From Histidinibacterium aquaticum (lineage in GTDB: Bacteria > Pseudomonadota > Alphaproteobacteria > Rhodobacterales > Rhodobacteraceae), in NCBI RefSeq assembly GCF_008710275.1, contig NZ_VYQE01000002.1:545522-609521 (forward strand): a stretch of DNA of 64,000 bases, in the 5' to 3' direction. The notes below the pieces were generated by a model. It saw only the letters and a list, made by a program, of their open reading frames with translations. It had not been told where the DNA came from and did not search any database. The translations under genes and the position numbers were made by a program. Below are positions 19,701 to 28,308 of the stretch, piece by piece. The first letter of the stretch is position 1. Every line of letters starts with the position of its first letter.

Positions 19701-20209
19701 AGTTCGCCCGGCGGGTATATGTCGATGATGCCGCCGCGCACCGCATAGTCCCCGGGCTCGGCGACGGTCGGCGACTGGCTGAAGCCCATGCGGACGAGGA
19801 AGTCCTTGAGCCCCTGCTCGTCCACGCGGCTGCCCACGTCGGCCCGGAAGGCCGAGTTCCGCAGCACGTTGCGCGCGGGGACCTTCTGGCTCGCCGAATT
19901 GACCGTGGTCAGCAGGACAAAGCGCTTGGGCATGTCGTGGACCAGCGCGGCCAGCGTCGCCATGCGCGAGGCGGAGATATCCGCGTTGGGCGAGACCCGG
20001 TCGTAGGGAAGGCAGTCCCAGCCGGGAAAGGTCAAGACCGGCAGCGAGGGCGCCCAGAAGGCGAGCGCCGCCTGCATCGCCGCCATGCGCTTGTCATCGC
20101 GCGCGACATGAATGACGGGCCCGTCGGACTTGTCGAGCTCGTTGAGGACGAGGCGCGCGTCGAAGCCCTCTGGGGCTCCGCCGACGGTGATCTGGCTGGC
20201 GTCTGACAT
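16751..20209 (-). CDS. mfd: Transcription-repair coupling factor Mfd
   Basis: 1152-residue DNA translocase that removes RNA polymerase stalled at lesions and recruits UvrA. Visible in order: an N-terminal UvrB-like region, the CarD-like RNA-polymerase-interaction region (GDLVVHVDHGVGRYLGLEVV about 675-695), RecG-like helicase motifs with Walker A GDVGFGKTEVAMRAAF and motif II DEEQRFGV, and the C-terminal TRCF domain. Start ATG 20209 fits the family, with AGGGGAAG upstream. A GTGACCA-ACCG-TGGTCAC inverted repeat (16726-16743) sits just beyond the stop. Confidence 0.97.
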   Translation of the reverse strand: MSDASQITVGGAPEGFDARLVLNELDKSDGPVIHVARDDKRMAAMQAALAFWAPSLPVLTFPGWDCLPYDRVSPNADISASRMATLAALVHDMPKRFVLLTTVNSASQKVPARNVLRNSAFRADVGSRVDEQGLKDFLVRMGFSQSPTVAEPGDYAVRGGIIDIYPPGELGPVRLDLFGDVLDGARRFDPVTQRTTEKLSTVELAPVSEVILDDAAITRFRQNYRLEFGAAGTDDPLYEAVSAGRKHQGAEHWLGFFHETLETLFDYLPGASVTLDDQSAAARDSRWTLIDDAYETRRIAMNEKSRHDTVYKPAPPKTLYLDEAAWAEAISDRRVLQFSPLPRASGPGIIDAGGRAGRDFVPERQQESISLFGALADHLRAKLEEGPVVVASYSEGARERLSGLIEDEGLAETIPVTDFTRVGKSGLHLAVWALESGFEGPLGDGKITVISEQDVLGDRLIRAPKKKRRAENFLTEHQSLTPGDLVVHVDHGVGRYLGLEVVTAAGAAHECLLLEYAEGSKLYLPVENIELLSKFGHEEGLLDRLGGGAWQAKKARLKERIREMAERLIRVAAERALRTAPVLTPPEGMWDQFLARFPYSETDDQLSAIEQVLEDMEAGTPMDRLICGDVGFGKTEVAMRAAFVAAMSGVQVALIAPTTLLARQHAQSFQERFRGFPIKVRALSRFVGQKQAAETKAGMASGDVDIVVGTHALLAKGVRFRNLGLLIIDEEQRFGVTHKERLKQLRTDVHVLTLTATPIPRTLQLSLSGVRELSIIGTPPVDRLAIRTYVSEFDAITAREALLRERYRGGQSFLVVPRISDMAEMEEFLKEQVPEVSYVTAHGSMAAGELDDRMNAFYDGKYDVLLATTIVESGLDIPTANTMIVWRPDMFGLAQLYQIRGRVGRSKTRAYAYMMTKPRAKLTEQAQKRLRVLSSLDTLGAGFTLASQDLDIRGAGNLLGDEQSGQMREVGYELYQSMLEEQIGKIKSGEAEGISDDGQWAPQINLGVPVLIPEDYVPDLDVRLGLYRRLSDLTTKVELEGFAAELIDRFGELPKEVNTLMLVVRIKAMCKRAGISHLDGGPRGATIRFHNDKFASPQGLVDFIEHQKGLAKVKDNKIVVRRDWKNDADKIRGAFAIARDLAEKVEKPKKAA

Positions 20210-20277
20210 GGGCGCTTCCCCTAAAGGCCGGGTCCGGGGTGTCAACTCCGCTCTGGCCCGCGGCGTTCGCCGGATGA

Positions 20278-20808
20278 TCAGAAACCGTTGATCCAGTTGT
20301 GGCTGAGGTTCTGCGCCATGCCCCAGAAGGCGGTGACGAAGATCGATACCATGCCGATCACCTGCACGATCTGGCGGTGCCGCAGGAGCCGGCGGTAGAG
20401 CTCTTCGCCCTGCGGCTCGTCCCGCTCCAGACGGCGCGCAGTGGCCAGCGACAGCGCGAGGACGCCCGAGAGCGGCAGACCGATCAGGAAGAGCGCCTGG
20501 GCGAATTCCACGTCGTAGACGAAGCCGAGGATCGCCAGCGCCGTGAGCAGGAAGCAGAGGAAGCCGATCAGCACCAGCCCAGAGACCCGGCCGATGAAGA
20601 GCAGTCGCCGGACATTGATGCTGACCAACGTCTCCAGGTCCTCCTGCGCCTGCCCCCCGTGGCGCCGGGCGCGGGTGATCATGTCGAAGGGCACGCCCAG
20701 CACCCAGTGGCTGGCCGAGGACCACACGACGGCCAGCGCGATCCAGAACCAGAGGTTCGAGAACGACCGCATGTCGATGACTTCGAAGATCGTCTGGGTC
20801 CAGTCCAC
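20278..20808 (-). CDS. Conserved small inner-membrane protein
   Basis: 176 residues starting at GTG 20808 (VDWTQTIFEVIDMRSFSNLW). The sequence predicts four hydrophobic helices separated by charged loops. It is close to a family common in Rhodobacteraceae that I recall being labelled 'component of SufBCD complex', but I see no suf genes here and nothing to support that role. The nearest neighbours are mfd (same strand, downstream) and the divergent hemB. An internal ATG at 20772 is an alternative start. Function unknown. Confidence 0.7.
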   Translation of the reverse strand: MDWTQTIFEVIDMRSFSNLWFWIALAVVWSSASHWVLGVPFDMITRARRHGGQAQEDLETLVSINVRRLLFIGRVSGLVLIGFLCFLLTALAILGFVYDVEFAQALFLIGLPLSGVLALSLATARRLERDEPQGEELYRRLLRHRQIVQVIGMVSIFVTAFWGMAQNLSHNWINGF

Positions 20809-20937
20809 GGTGCCCGGCCTCGCTCCTCCCAGGGATTTTCGCCGGACCCTATCGCCGCCCCCAACGGATGCCCAGACTTGCTGGGCGCGATATTCCGTGG
20901 CACCTCGTCCTGTGACCTGAAAGGCCCGGCTGACCCT

Positions 20938-21936
20938 ATGACACCCACCGTCGCACCCTTCCCCGCCGCCCGTCTGCGCCGCCTGCGCCGCACGCCCGCC
21001 CTGCGCGCCATGGTGCGGGAGAACGCTCTCTCCCCGTCCGATTTCATCTGGCCGGTCTTCGTGATGGAGGGCACCGACGCGGAGGAGCCGATCCCCTCGA
21101 TGCCCGGCGTCTCGCGGCTGACGGTGGACCGGGTTGCCAAGGCCGCCAAGCGGGCCGAGGCCCTCGGGATCCCCGCCATCTGCATCTTTCCCTACACCCC
21201 GCAAGACGCGCGGACCGAGGACTGCGCCATGGCCTGGGACACGGACAACGTCGCGAACCGCGCGATCCGCGCGGTCAAGGAGGCGGCTCCGGGCATCGCG
21301 GTGATGACCGACATCGCGCTCGATCCCTACAACATCAACGGCCAGGACGGCTACGTCGTGGACGGCGAGGTGGTGAACGACGAGACGGTCGGGGCGCTGG
21401 TGAAGATGGCGCTCGCGCAGGCGCGCTGCGGGGCGGACATCCTGGGGCCGTCGGACATGATGGACGGACGGATCGGCGCGATGCGCGATGCGCTCGAGGC
21501 GGAGGGGCACCGCGACGTGACGATCCTCTCCTATACCGCGAAATATGCCTCGGCCTTCTACGGGCCGTTCCGCGACGCCGTGGGGGCCTCGGGCGCGCTG
21601 AAGGGCGACAAGACGACCTACCAGATGGACCCGGCCAACTCCGACGAGGCGCTGCGGCTGGTCGAGCGGGACCTCTCGGAGGGTGCGGACATGGTCATGG
21701 TGAAGCCGGGGATGCCCTACCTCGACATCTGCAGGCGCGTGAAGGACCAGTTCGGCGTGCCGACCTTCGCCTACCAGGTCTCGGGCGAATACGCGATGCT
21801 GACGGCCGCGGCGCAGAACGGCTGGCTCGACGGAGACAAGGTGATGATGGAGTCGCTCATGGGCTTCAAGCGCGCCGGATGCGACGGGATCCTGACCTAC
21901 TTCGCCCCGCGCGCGGCAGAGCTTCTCGGCGCCTGA
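20938..21936 (+). CDS. hemB: Delta-aminolevulinic acid dehydratase (porphobilinogen synthase)
   Basis: Condenses two 5-aminolevulinate molecules to porphobilinogen in tetrapyrrole synthesis. 332 residues. Both catalytic lysines are present, in LSYTAKYASAFYGPFRD and MVKPGMPYLDI. The metal-site segment reads DIALDPYNINGQDG, with Ala and Asp where zinc enzymes have Cys. It is therefore predicted to be the magnesium/potassium-dependent, zinc-independent type found in Rhodobacter relatives. Single gene, divergent from the small membrane protein gene. Confidence 0.96.
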   Translation: MTPTVAPFPAARLRRLRRTPALRAMVRENALSPSDFIWPVFVMEGTDAEEPIPSMPGVSRLTVDRVAKAAKRAEALGIPAICIFPYTPQDARTEDCAMAWDTDNVANRAIRAVKEAAPGIAVMTDIALDPYNINGQDGYVVDGEVVNDETVGALVKMALAQARCGADILGPSDMMDGRIGAMRDALEAEGHRDVTILSYTAKYASAFYGPFRDAVGASGALKGDKTTYQMDPANSDEALRLVERDLSEGADMVMVKPGMPYLDICRRVKDQFGVPTFAYQVSGEYAMLTAAAQNGWLDGDKVMMESLMGFKRAGCDGILTYFAPRAAELLGA

Positions 21937-22044
21937 CCGCCGGTCACTGCCTGCCGTCAGAGGATGGGTGACAGGCAAAGACCCGCCGCCTATACTTCGC
22001 GAAGACCGGTCGTCAACAAGGCCGGCGAGCAGACGAGGCACATC

Positions 22045-22605
22045 ATGAGCAGTTTCACCAGACGGAGTCTTCTGGCCGGGCTGGGCGCATCGACGCTCGC
22101 CCTCGCGGCTTGCGGCAACGGCATCGGCAGCCGGAGCGGCCCGATGATCGACGCGCGCGTCGATACCACCCTCAACTTCATGCGGCAGACCTATCCCTCA
22201 TCGGACGAGCTTCTGTCGAACGCGGCCGGCGTGCTGGTCATGCCGCTGGTGACGGAGGCCGGGTTCGGCGTGGGCGGCGCCTACGGCCGCGGCGCCCTTC
22301 GTGTCGGCGGCACGACGGTCGACTACTATTCCGCCGCCACGGCCTCCGCGGGCCTGCAGATCGGGGCGCAGCAGTATTCGCACGTCCTGTTCTTCATGAC
22401 CGACGCGGCACTGGCGAACTTCCGGCGCAGCGACGGCTGGGTCGCGGGCGCGAATATCGAGTACGCGCTGAAGGACCAGGCGGATTCGCTCGCGGCCGAA
22501 ACGCTGACCTCCCGCTCCCCGGTCATCGCGCTCGTCTTCGCCCAGGCCGGGTTGCGGGTCGGTGCGACGGTCGAAGGCACGAAGTACACGCGCATCATTC
22601 CCTGA
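22045..22605 (+). CDS. SYLF-domain (YSC84-like) lipoprotein
   Basis: 186 residues with an N-terminal twin-arginine-like SFTRRSLLAGLG stretch and lipobox LALAAC, so the mature protein is a lipoprotein from about Cys22. The rest (AAGVLVMPLVTEAGFGVGGA, then VLFFMTDAAL) matches the Ysc84/SYLF lipid-binding domain. The role of bacterial members in the envelope is not established. GAGG lies 8 bases before ATG 22045. Confidence 0.82.
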   Translation: MSSFTRRSLLAGLGASTLALAACGNGIGSRSGPMIDARVDTTLNFMRQTYPSSDELLSNAAGVLVMPLVTEAGFGVGGAYGRGALRVGGTTVDYYSAATASAGLQIGAQQYSHVLFFMTDAALANFRRSDGWVAGANIEYALKDQADSLAAETLTSRSPVIALVFAQAGLRVGATVEGTKYTRIIP

Positions 22606-22643
22606 GGCTGGTGGCCTTGGTTGCCAGACGCACCGGTGCGGTC

Positions 22644-22658
22644 TATGTGTAAAACATA
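22644..22658. promoter_or_regulatory. Putative CcdA operator: TATGT-N5-ACATA
   Basis: A perfect 5-bp inverted repeat around GTAAA, 18 bp before the ccdA start. CcdA-type antitoxins repress their own operon through short palindromes here, so this is a natural candidate operator. Inference from position and symmetry. Confidence 0.45.
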
Positions 22659-22676
22659 CCACATCGGAGCACGGTC

Positions 22677-22907
22677 ATGGCCCACCGCAAGTCCACCTCG
22701 CTGACCCTCGACCGCGATCTTCTGGACGAGGCCCGGGCCCTCGGCGTGAACATCTCGCGCTCCGCCGAGGAAGGCGTCGCCGCCGCCGTCAAGGCCGAGC
22801 GCCAGCGCCGCTGGAAGGACGAGAACCGCGAAGCGATGGAAAGCATGAACCGCTGGGTCGAGGAGAACGGCGTCCCATTCAACGAGTACCGCAAGTTCGG
22901 TGTCTGA
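22677..22907 (+). CDS. ccdA: Type II antitoxin, CcdA family
   Basis: 76 residues. The N-terminus KSTSLTLDRDLLDEARALG is a ribbon-helix-helix DNA-binding region. The charged C-terminal half, ending RWVEENGVPFNEYRKFGV, resembles the CcdB-binding tail of CcdA. It is expected to neutralise the downstream toxin and to autoregulate. It overlaps ccdB by eight bases, the coupling typical of such modules. Chromosomal copy, and no mobile element is visible next to it. Confidence 0.85.
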   Translation: MAHRKSTSLTLDRDLLDEARALGVNISRSAEEGVAAAVKAERQRRWKDENREAMESMNRWVEENGVPFNEYRKFGV

Positions 22908-23214
22908 GCCCCGTATCTTTCACCAGTTCGACGTATTCCGGCAACCGGATCGGAGCTACGTCCTGAATCTCAGGAACGACGTTCTCGACGGATTACCGGT
23001 CTTGCCGGTCGCCCTGTTGGAACCGGCGGAAGGGCGGTACACAGCGATCCGCGGCCTGCAACCGGTCCTCACCGTTGGCGAGGTCAGACTGCGGCTGGCA
23101 CCGCACTTCCTCGTGACGCTGGCCCTGCCGGAGGTCGGCCCGACAATCGCGAACCTCGCCCACGAGCGCGACGAGATCATCCGCGCGCTGGACCTTCTCC
23201 TGACCGGCGTCTGA
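22900..23214 (+). CDS. ccdB: Type II toxin, CcdB family (gyrase poison)
   Basis: 104 residues starting at GTG inside the ccdA 3' end. CcdB proteins bind DNA gyrase and trap its cleavage complex. The sequence follows the family (FDVFRQPDRSYVLNLRNDVLD, then IIRALDLLLTGV). F-plasmid CcdB ends in Trp-Gly-Ile, residues needed for killing. Here the last three are Thr-Gly-Val. Some chromosomal CcdB proteins also lack the Trp, so activity cannot be judged. It ends three bases from the convergent aglK stop. Confidence 0.85.
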   Translation: MSEPRIFHQFDVFRQPDRSYVLNLRNDVLDGLPVLPVALLEPAEGRYTAIRGLQPVLTVGEVRLRLAPHFLVTLALPEVGPTIANLAHERDEIIRALDLLLTGV

Positions 23215-23217
23215 GCC

Positions 23218-24306
<1,089 letters not shown>

Positions 24307-24325
24307 GGTCGTCCCTCCCTGACGT

Positions 24326-25981
24326 CTATAGCTGCCGCTCGGCGAGGCAGACTTGCCACGGGCCGAGCCGGACCTTGCCGTCTTCCGGCACCTCGGCGGT
24401 ATCGAGTTCGGATCCGACCTGCCGCCACCGTCCCTCCGGCAGGTCGAAAAGCGCCGGCTCGCCGGAAACGTTGAAGGCGCAGTAGATCTGCACGCCGTCA
24501 TGCTCGCGGCTGAAATAGAGCACGTCGCCGAGGTGACGCACCGCGCTGTGCTCGCCCTTCATCAGGGCGAAATGCTCGTGGCGCAGCGAGATGACCCGGC
24601 GGTAGTGGTGAAGCAGCGCGTCCCCGTCCTGCTCCTGCGACGCGACCGAGCGATGCAGGTGCTTGATCGAGACCGGCAGCCAGGGCTTCACCTCGGTGAA
24701 GCCGGCGTACTGGTTCGAGGGCTCCCAGGGCATCGGCGTGCGGCAACCGTCACGGCCCTTGTACTCGGGCCAGAACTCGATCCCGTAGGGATCCTGCAGG
24801 TCCTCGTAGGAGACATCGGCCTCCGGAAGGCCCAGCTCCTCGCCCTGGTAGAGGCAGACCGAGCCGCGCAGGCACATGATGAGCGTGGCGAGCATGCGGT
24901 TCTGGTCCGGTCCCAGCTGCCAGCGGCTCGTGTGGCGCATGACGTCGTGGTTCGAGAAGGCCCAGCAGGCCCAGCCGTGGCTCGCCTCCTCGTCGACGCG
25001 GTTCATCACCTCGGCGATGCGTCCGGCCGTGGGCGGATCCTTGGCCAGGAACTCGAAGGCGTAGCACATCTGCATGAGATCGTTGCCGGCCGTGTACTGG
25101 CCCATGATCTGCAGGCCGCGCTGCGCGTCGCCCACCTCTCCGACGGCGGCGGCGCCATACGGCTCCATCTCGGCCCGGAGCCGGCGCAGGAAGGCCAGGT
25201 TCTCGGGCTGGTTCTTGGAGTAGAGGTGCTCCTGGTGATTGTAGGGGTTCACCGAGGGCGCGATCGTCGAGTTCCGCAGCTCGGGCGGAAGCGGAGGATT
25301 GTCCCGCAGGTACTTGTCGTGAAAGTAGAAATTGATCACGTCGAGGCGGAAGCCATCGACCCCCCGGTCGAGCCAGAAGCGGGCGACGTCGAGCATCGCC
25401 TCCTGAACCTCGGGCTCGTGGAAGTTGAGGTCGGGCTGCGACACGAGGAAGTTGTGCAGATAATACTGCTCGCGGCGACTGTCCCACTGCCAGGCGGATC
25501 CGCCGAAAATGGACAGCCAGTTGTTCGGCGCGGTGCCGTCTGGCTTGGGATCGGCCCAGACGTACCAATTGGCACGGTCGTTGCGGCGGCTCGACCGGCT
25601 CTCGGTGAACCAGGGATGCTCGTCCGAGGTATGGGAGAGCACGAGGTCGATCATCACCCGGACGCCGAGCCCGTGCGCGGTCTCGATCACCCGGTCGAAG
25701 TCCGCGAGCGACCCGAAAAGCGGGTCGACGTCGCGGTAGTTGCTGACGTCGTAGCCGAAGTCCTTCATCGGCGAGGTGAAGAACGGCGAGATCCAGATCG
25801 CGTCCACGCCGAGCGACGCGATATAGGGCAGCCGCCGGACGATGCCGCCCAGATCGCCGACCCCGTCGCCGTTGCTGTCCTGGAACGAGCGCGGGTAGAT
25901 CTGGTAGATCACCGCGCCACGCCACCAGTCGGGGTCTTTCTCGATCAGCGCGCGCGGCGCCTCGGCTACGGCCAAGCTCAT
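24326..25981 (-). CDS. aglA: Alpha-glucosidase (GH13)
   Basis: 551-residue cytoplasmic glycoside hydrolase family 13 enzyme, expected to cleave imported alpha-glucosides. It starts with the barrel motif WWRGAVIYQIYPRSFQDSNG. The nucleophile Asp lies in DGFRLDVINFYF, the acid/base Glu in AAAVGEVGDAQ, and the third Asp in FSNHDVMRH. No signal peptide is present, consistent with hydrolysis after uptake. It sits between aglG and aglK, 10 and 19 bases from them. Confidence 0.93.
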   Translation of the reverse strand: MSLAVAEAPRALIEKDPDWWRGAVIYQIYPRSFQDSNGDGVGDLGGIVRRLPYIASLGVDAIWISPFFTSPMKDFGYDVSNYRDVDPLFGSLADFDRVIETAHGLGVRVMIDLVLSHTSDEHPWFTESRSSRRNDRANWYVWADPKPDGTAPNNWLSIFGGSAWQWDSRREQYYLHNFLVSQPDLNFHEPEVQEAMLDVARFWLDRGVDGFRLDVINFYFHDKYLRDNPPLPPELRNSTIAPSVNPYNHQEHLYSKNQPENLAFLRRLRAEMEPYGAAAVGEVGDAQRGLQIMGQYTAGNDLMQMCYAFEFLAKDPPTAGRIAEVMNRVDEEASHGWACWAFSNHDVMRHTSRWQLGPDQNRMLATLIMCLRGSVCLYQGEELGLPEADVSYEDLQDPYGIEFWPEYKGRDGCRTPMPWEPSNQYAGFTEVKPWLPVSIKHLHRSVASQEQDGDALLHHYRRVISLRHEHFALMKGEHSAVRHLGDVLYFSREHDGVQIYCAFNVSGEPALFDLPEGRWRQVGSELDTAEVPEDGKVRLGPWQVCLAERQL

Positions 25982-25991
25982 GCCCTCATCC

Positions 25992-27218
25992 CTATTTCAC
26001 GGACCCTGCGAGCAGTCCGCGGACTAGGTATTTCTGCATGGCGAAAAAGACCACAAGGGGGACGGCGATCATCACGAATGCCGCTGCGGCAAGGATGTGC
26101 CACTCGCCGCCCCGCGACCCGAGCAGGTTGGTCACGACGAAGCGCGTCATGACAGTGCTTTCGGTGTCGGCCGGCAGGAAGACAGAGGCGACCAGGAGGT
26201 CGTTCCAGGTCCAGAGGAACTGGAAGATCGCGAAGGAGGCCAGCGCCGGGAAGCTCAGCGGCAGGACGATCTTGGTGAAGATCTCGAAGTCGGTGGCCCC
26301 GTCGACCTTGGCGTTCTCGATGATATCTCGCGGCAGGCCGACCATGTAGTTCCGCAAGAGATAGATCGCGAGTGGCAAGCCGAAGCCGGTATGCGCGAGC
26401 CAGATACCGAGGAAGCTCTTCCCGATCCCGAACCAGCCGTGGATGATCGTCAGCGGCACGAAGGCGAGCTGCAGCGGGACCACGAGCAGGCCCACCACGA
26501 TCGCGATGAGCAGGCCCCTGCCCGGGAAATCCATCCAGGCCAGCGCGTAGGCGGCGAAGGCTGCGATGACGATCGGGATGATCGTCGCCGGGATCGAGAC
26601 CGTGAGCGTGTTGATGAAGGGCCCGAAGAGCGCTTCGTCCGAGAAGAGCATCTCGTCGAGCGAGAGCCCCTCCTCCCGCGCCTCGGCGCGTTCCGCCGTG
26701 TTCCGGTCGGTCAGGACCTCGGCGTAGTTCTCGAGAGTGACCTGAGGCGGCGCGACGAGCGCCATGGGCAGGACGAGCGGATCCTCGAAGCGTTCGGGTG
26801 AGACGGCGCTGATCGTGCCGTCGGCCTGGACCGTGATCTCTCCCCCGCCCCTCAGTTCGGCGGTCTCGCCTGGCTGGGTATTGGGGCCGCGCAGGCGGGA
26901 GGTGCCGAAGCTGTCGACGCGCTCGCGCTCCAGGATGTCAGGCGGCAGCCCTTCGGCCGCCGGTCCTTCGAAGACGTTGGCCCGGACAACCCAGCTTCCG
27001 GCCTCCTCGACCTGGTCGTCGATCGGAACGGTCACGACGTAGGTCTGCGGCGCGCCCTGCAGGGCCTGCCACCAGCCGGTCTGCGAGATCGCGTCCTGGT
27101 CGCGCAGCGAGGTGACGAAGAGACCGACCGTCGGGATGATCCAGATGAGGACCAGCAGGAAGGTCGCGATGTGGGTGGCGATGCTCAGGCCCGATTTCTG
27201 GCCGGCGATGTTGTCCAT
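25992..27218 (-). CDS. aglG: Alpha-glucoside ABC transporter permease AglG
   Basis: 408-residue inner-membrane permease of the MalG type. After the first helix there is a long polar segment (about 45-205), probably periplasmic, which accounts for the length compared with about 280 residues in ordinary MalG-type permeases. The remaining helices contain the ATPase-contact EAA loop ENAKVDGATDFEIFTKIVLP. Start ATG 27218 follows the aglF stop by 16 bases. Confidence 0.9.
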   Translation of the reverse strand: MDNIAGQKSGLSIATHIATFLLVLIWIIPTVGLFVTSLRDQDAISQTGWWQALQGAPQTYVVTVPIDDQVEEAGSWVVRANVFEGPAAEGLPPDILERERVDSFGTSRLRGPNTQPGETAELRGGGEITVQADGTISAVSPERFEDPLVLPMALVAPPQVTLENYAEVLTDRNTAERAEAREEGLSLDEMLFSDEALFGPFINTLTVSIPATIIPIVIAAFAAYALAWMDFPGRGLLIAIVVGLLVVPLQLAFVPLTIIHGWFGIGKSFLGIWLAHTGFGLPLAIYLLRNYMVGLPRDIIENAKVDGATDFEIFTKIVLPLSFPALASFAIFQFLWTWNDLLVASVFLPADTESTVMTRFVVTNLLGSRGGEWHILAAAAFVMIAVPLVVFFAMQKYLVRGLLAGSVK

Positions 27219-27234
27219 GTCCCGCTCCCCTCTC

Positions 27235-28221
27235 TCAGCGCAGTTCCTGCCGGGCCTGGCGGATGTTCCAGACCATGACGGGCAGCACGAGGATCATGAT
27301 GACGACCGAAATGGCCGTGGCGAAGCCGTAGTTGCCGCTGTCGAAGTACTGCATCATCTGCGTCGGCAGGATCTCGAGGTTGCGGTACTGGTTCCCCATG
27401 GCGGCGACGATGTCGTAGACCTTGAGGACAAGGATGGTGATCGTCGTCCAGACCACGATGATCGTGCCGACGATCTGCGGGACCTTGATCCGGAAGAAGA
27501 TCTGGAACGGGTTGGCGCCGTCGATGATCGCGGCCTCCACCGTCTCTTCCGGCACGCCGCGGAGTGCGGCGGAAAGGATGACCATGGCGAAGCCGGTCTG
27601 GATCCAGATCAGCACGACCATCAGCAGGAAGCTGTCGACGATCTGGCCGTTGATGAAGGTCACGCCCTCCTCCGCGCCGAAGAGGCCGCGGATGGCGTTG
27701 AGCACGCCGATCTCGATGTCGGGGTGGTAGACGAAGCTCCAGATCAGCGATGCGCCGACGAAGCTGATCGCCATGGGCATGAAGATCAGTGACTTGGCGA
27801 AGTTGCCCCAGGACAGCCGGTCGGTCAGCTGCGCGGCGATCAGGCCGAAGAAGGTCGATGCGGCAGGGACCACGAGGACCCAGAGCAGGTTGTTCAGAAG
27901 TGCGACCCGGAAGGTGCTGTTGAGGAAGATTTCCTCGTAGTTCCGGTACCAGCCGCCCGTGGCGACGCCCGAGGTCACCGAGAGCCAGGCCGAGTAGAAG
28001 ACCGGCACCACCAGGTAGAGCCCGAGGGCGAAGATGGCCGGGAAGGTGAAGAGCCAGGGCCGGATCGCGTTGGCCTTGTTGATATTGGCCCCGATGTTCT
28101 CGCCCCGCGCGGGGAAGAAGACGTTGTCCAGCAGGTAGTTGGAGACCCAGAAGTAGGCGAACATGCCGCCCACGCCGATGATGATCGTGAGGATCCCTGA
28201 CAGGATCACGGAATCGAACAT
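27235..28221 (-). CDS. aglF: Alpha-glucoside ABC transporter permease AglF
   Basis: 328-residue MalF-type permease and partner of AglG. It has about eight hydrophobic segments and the EAA loop EAAIIDGANPFQIFFRIKVP. It lies between aglE (separated by a strong hairpin) and aglG. The transporter type is carbohydrate uptake family 1. Confidence 0.9.
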   Translation of the reverse strand: MFDSVILSGILTIIIGVGGMFAYFWVSNYLLDNVFFPARGENIGANINKANAIRPWLFTFPAIFALGLYLVVPVFYSAWLSVTSGVATGGWYRNYEEIFLNSTFRVALLNNLLWVLVVPAASTFFGLIAAQLTDRLSWGNFAKSLIFMPMAISFVGASLIWSFVYHPDIEIGVLNAIRGLFGAEEGVTFINGQIVDSFLLMVVLIWIQTGFAMVILSAALRGVPEETVEAAIIDGANPFQIFFRIKVPQIVGTIIVVWTTITILVLKVYDIVAAMGNQYRNLEILPTQMMQYFDSGNYGFATAISVVIMILVLPVMVWNIRQARQELR

Positions 28222-28266
28222 GGCTGTCCCCCTCTGTCCCTCCGGGCGTGTCCCCCGGTCATGTGA

Positions 28267-28297
28267 TCCGGCGCGCGGCCAGGTGCCGCGCGCCGGA
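28267..28297 (-). terminator. Intercistronic 13-bp hairpin between aglE and aglF
   Basis: Positions 28268-28279 pair perfectly with 28285-28296, and T28267 with A28297 adds a thirteenth pair, around a 5-nt loop. No T-tract follows on the transcribed strand. A full terminator is therefore unlikely. A 3' stabiliser or partial terminator that leaves aglE in excess over the permeases is the natural reading. Confidence 0.6.
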
Positions 28298-28308
28298 CCG
28301 GATCCAGC

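Noticed and set aside
17960-20206. A 748-codon open frame antisense to mfd
   Set aside because: It has no domain-like sequence or start signal and mirrors the high-GC mfd codons. Mfd itself is complete.
20278-20808. Annotation as a SufBCD complex component
   Set aside because: This label is one I recall for related proteins, but there is no suf gene nearby and no motif linking it to Fe-S assembly.
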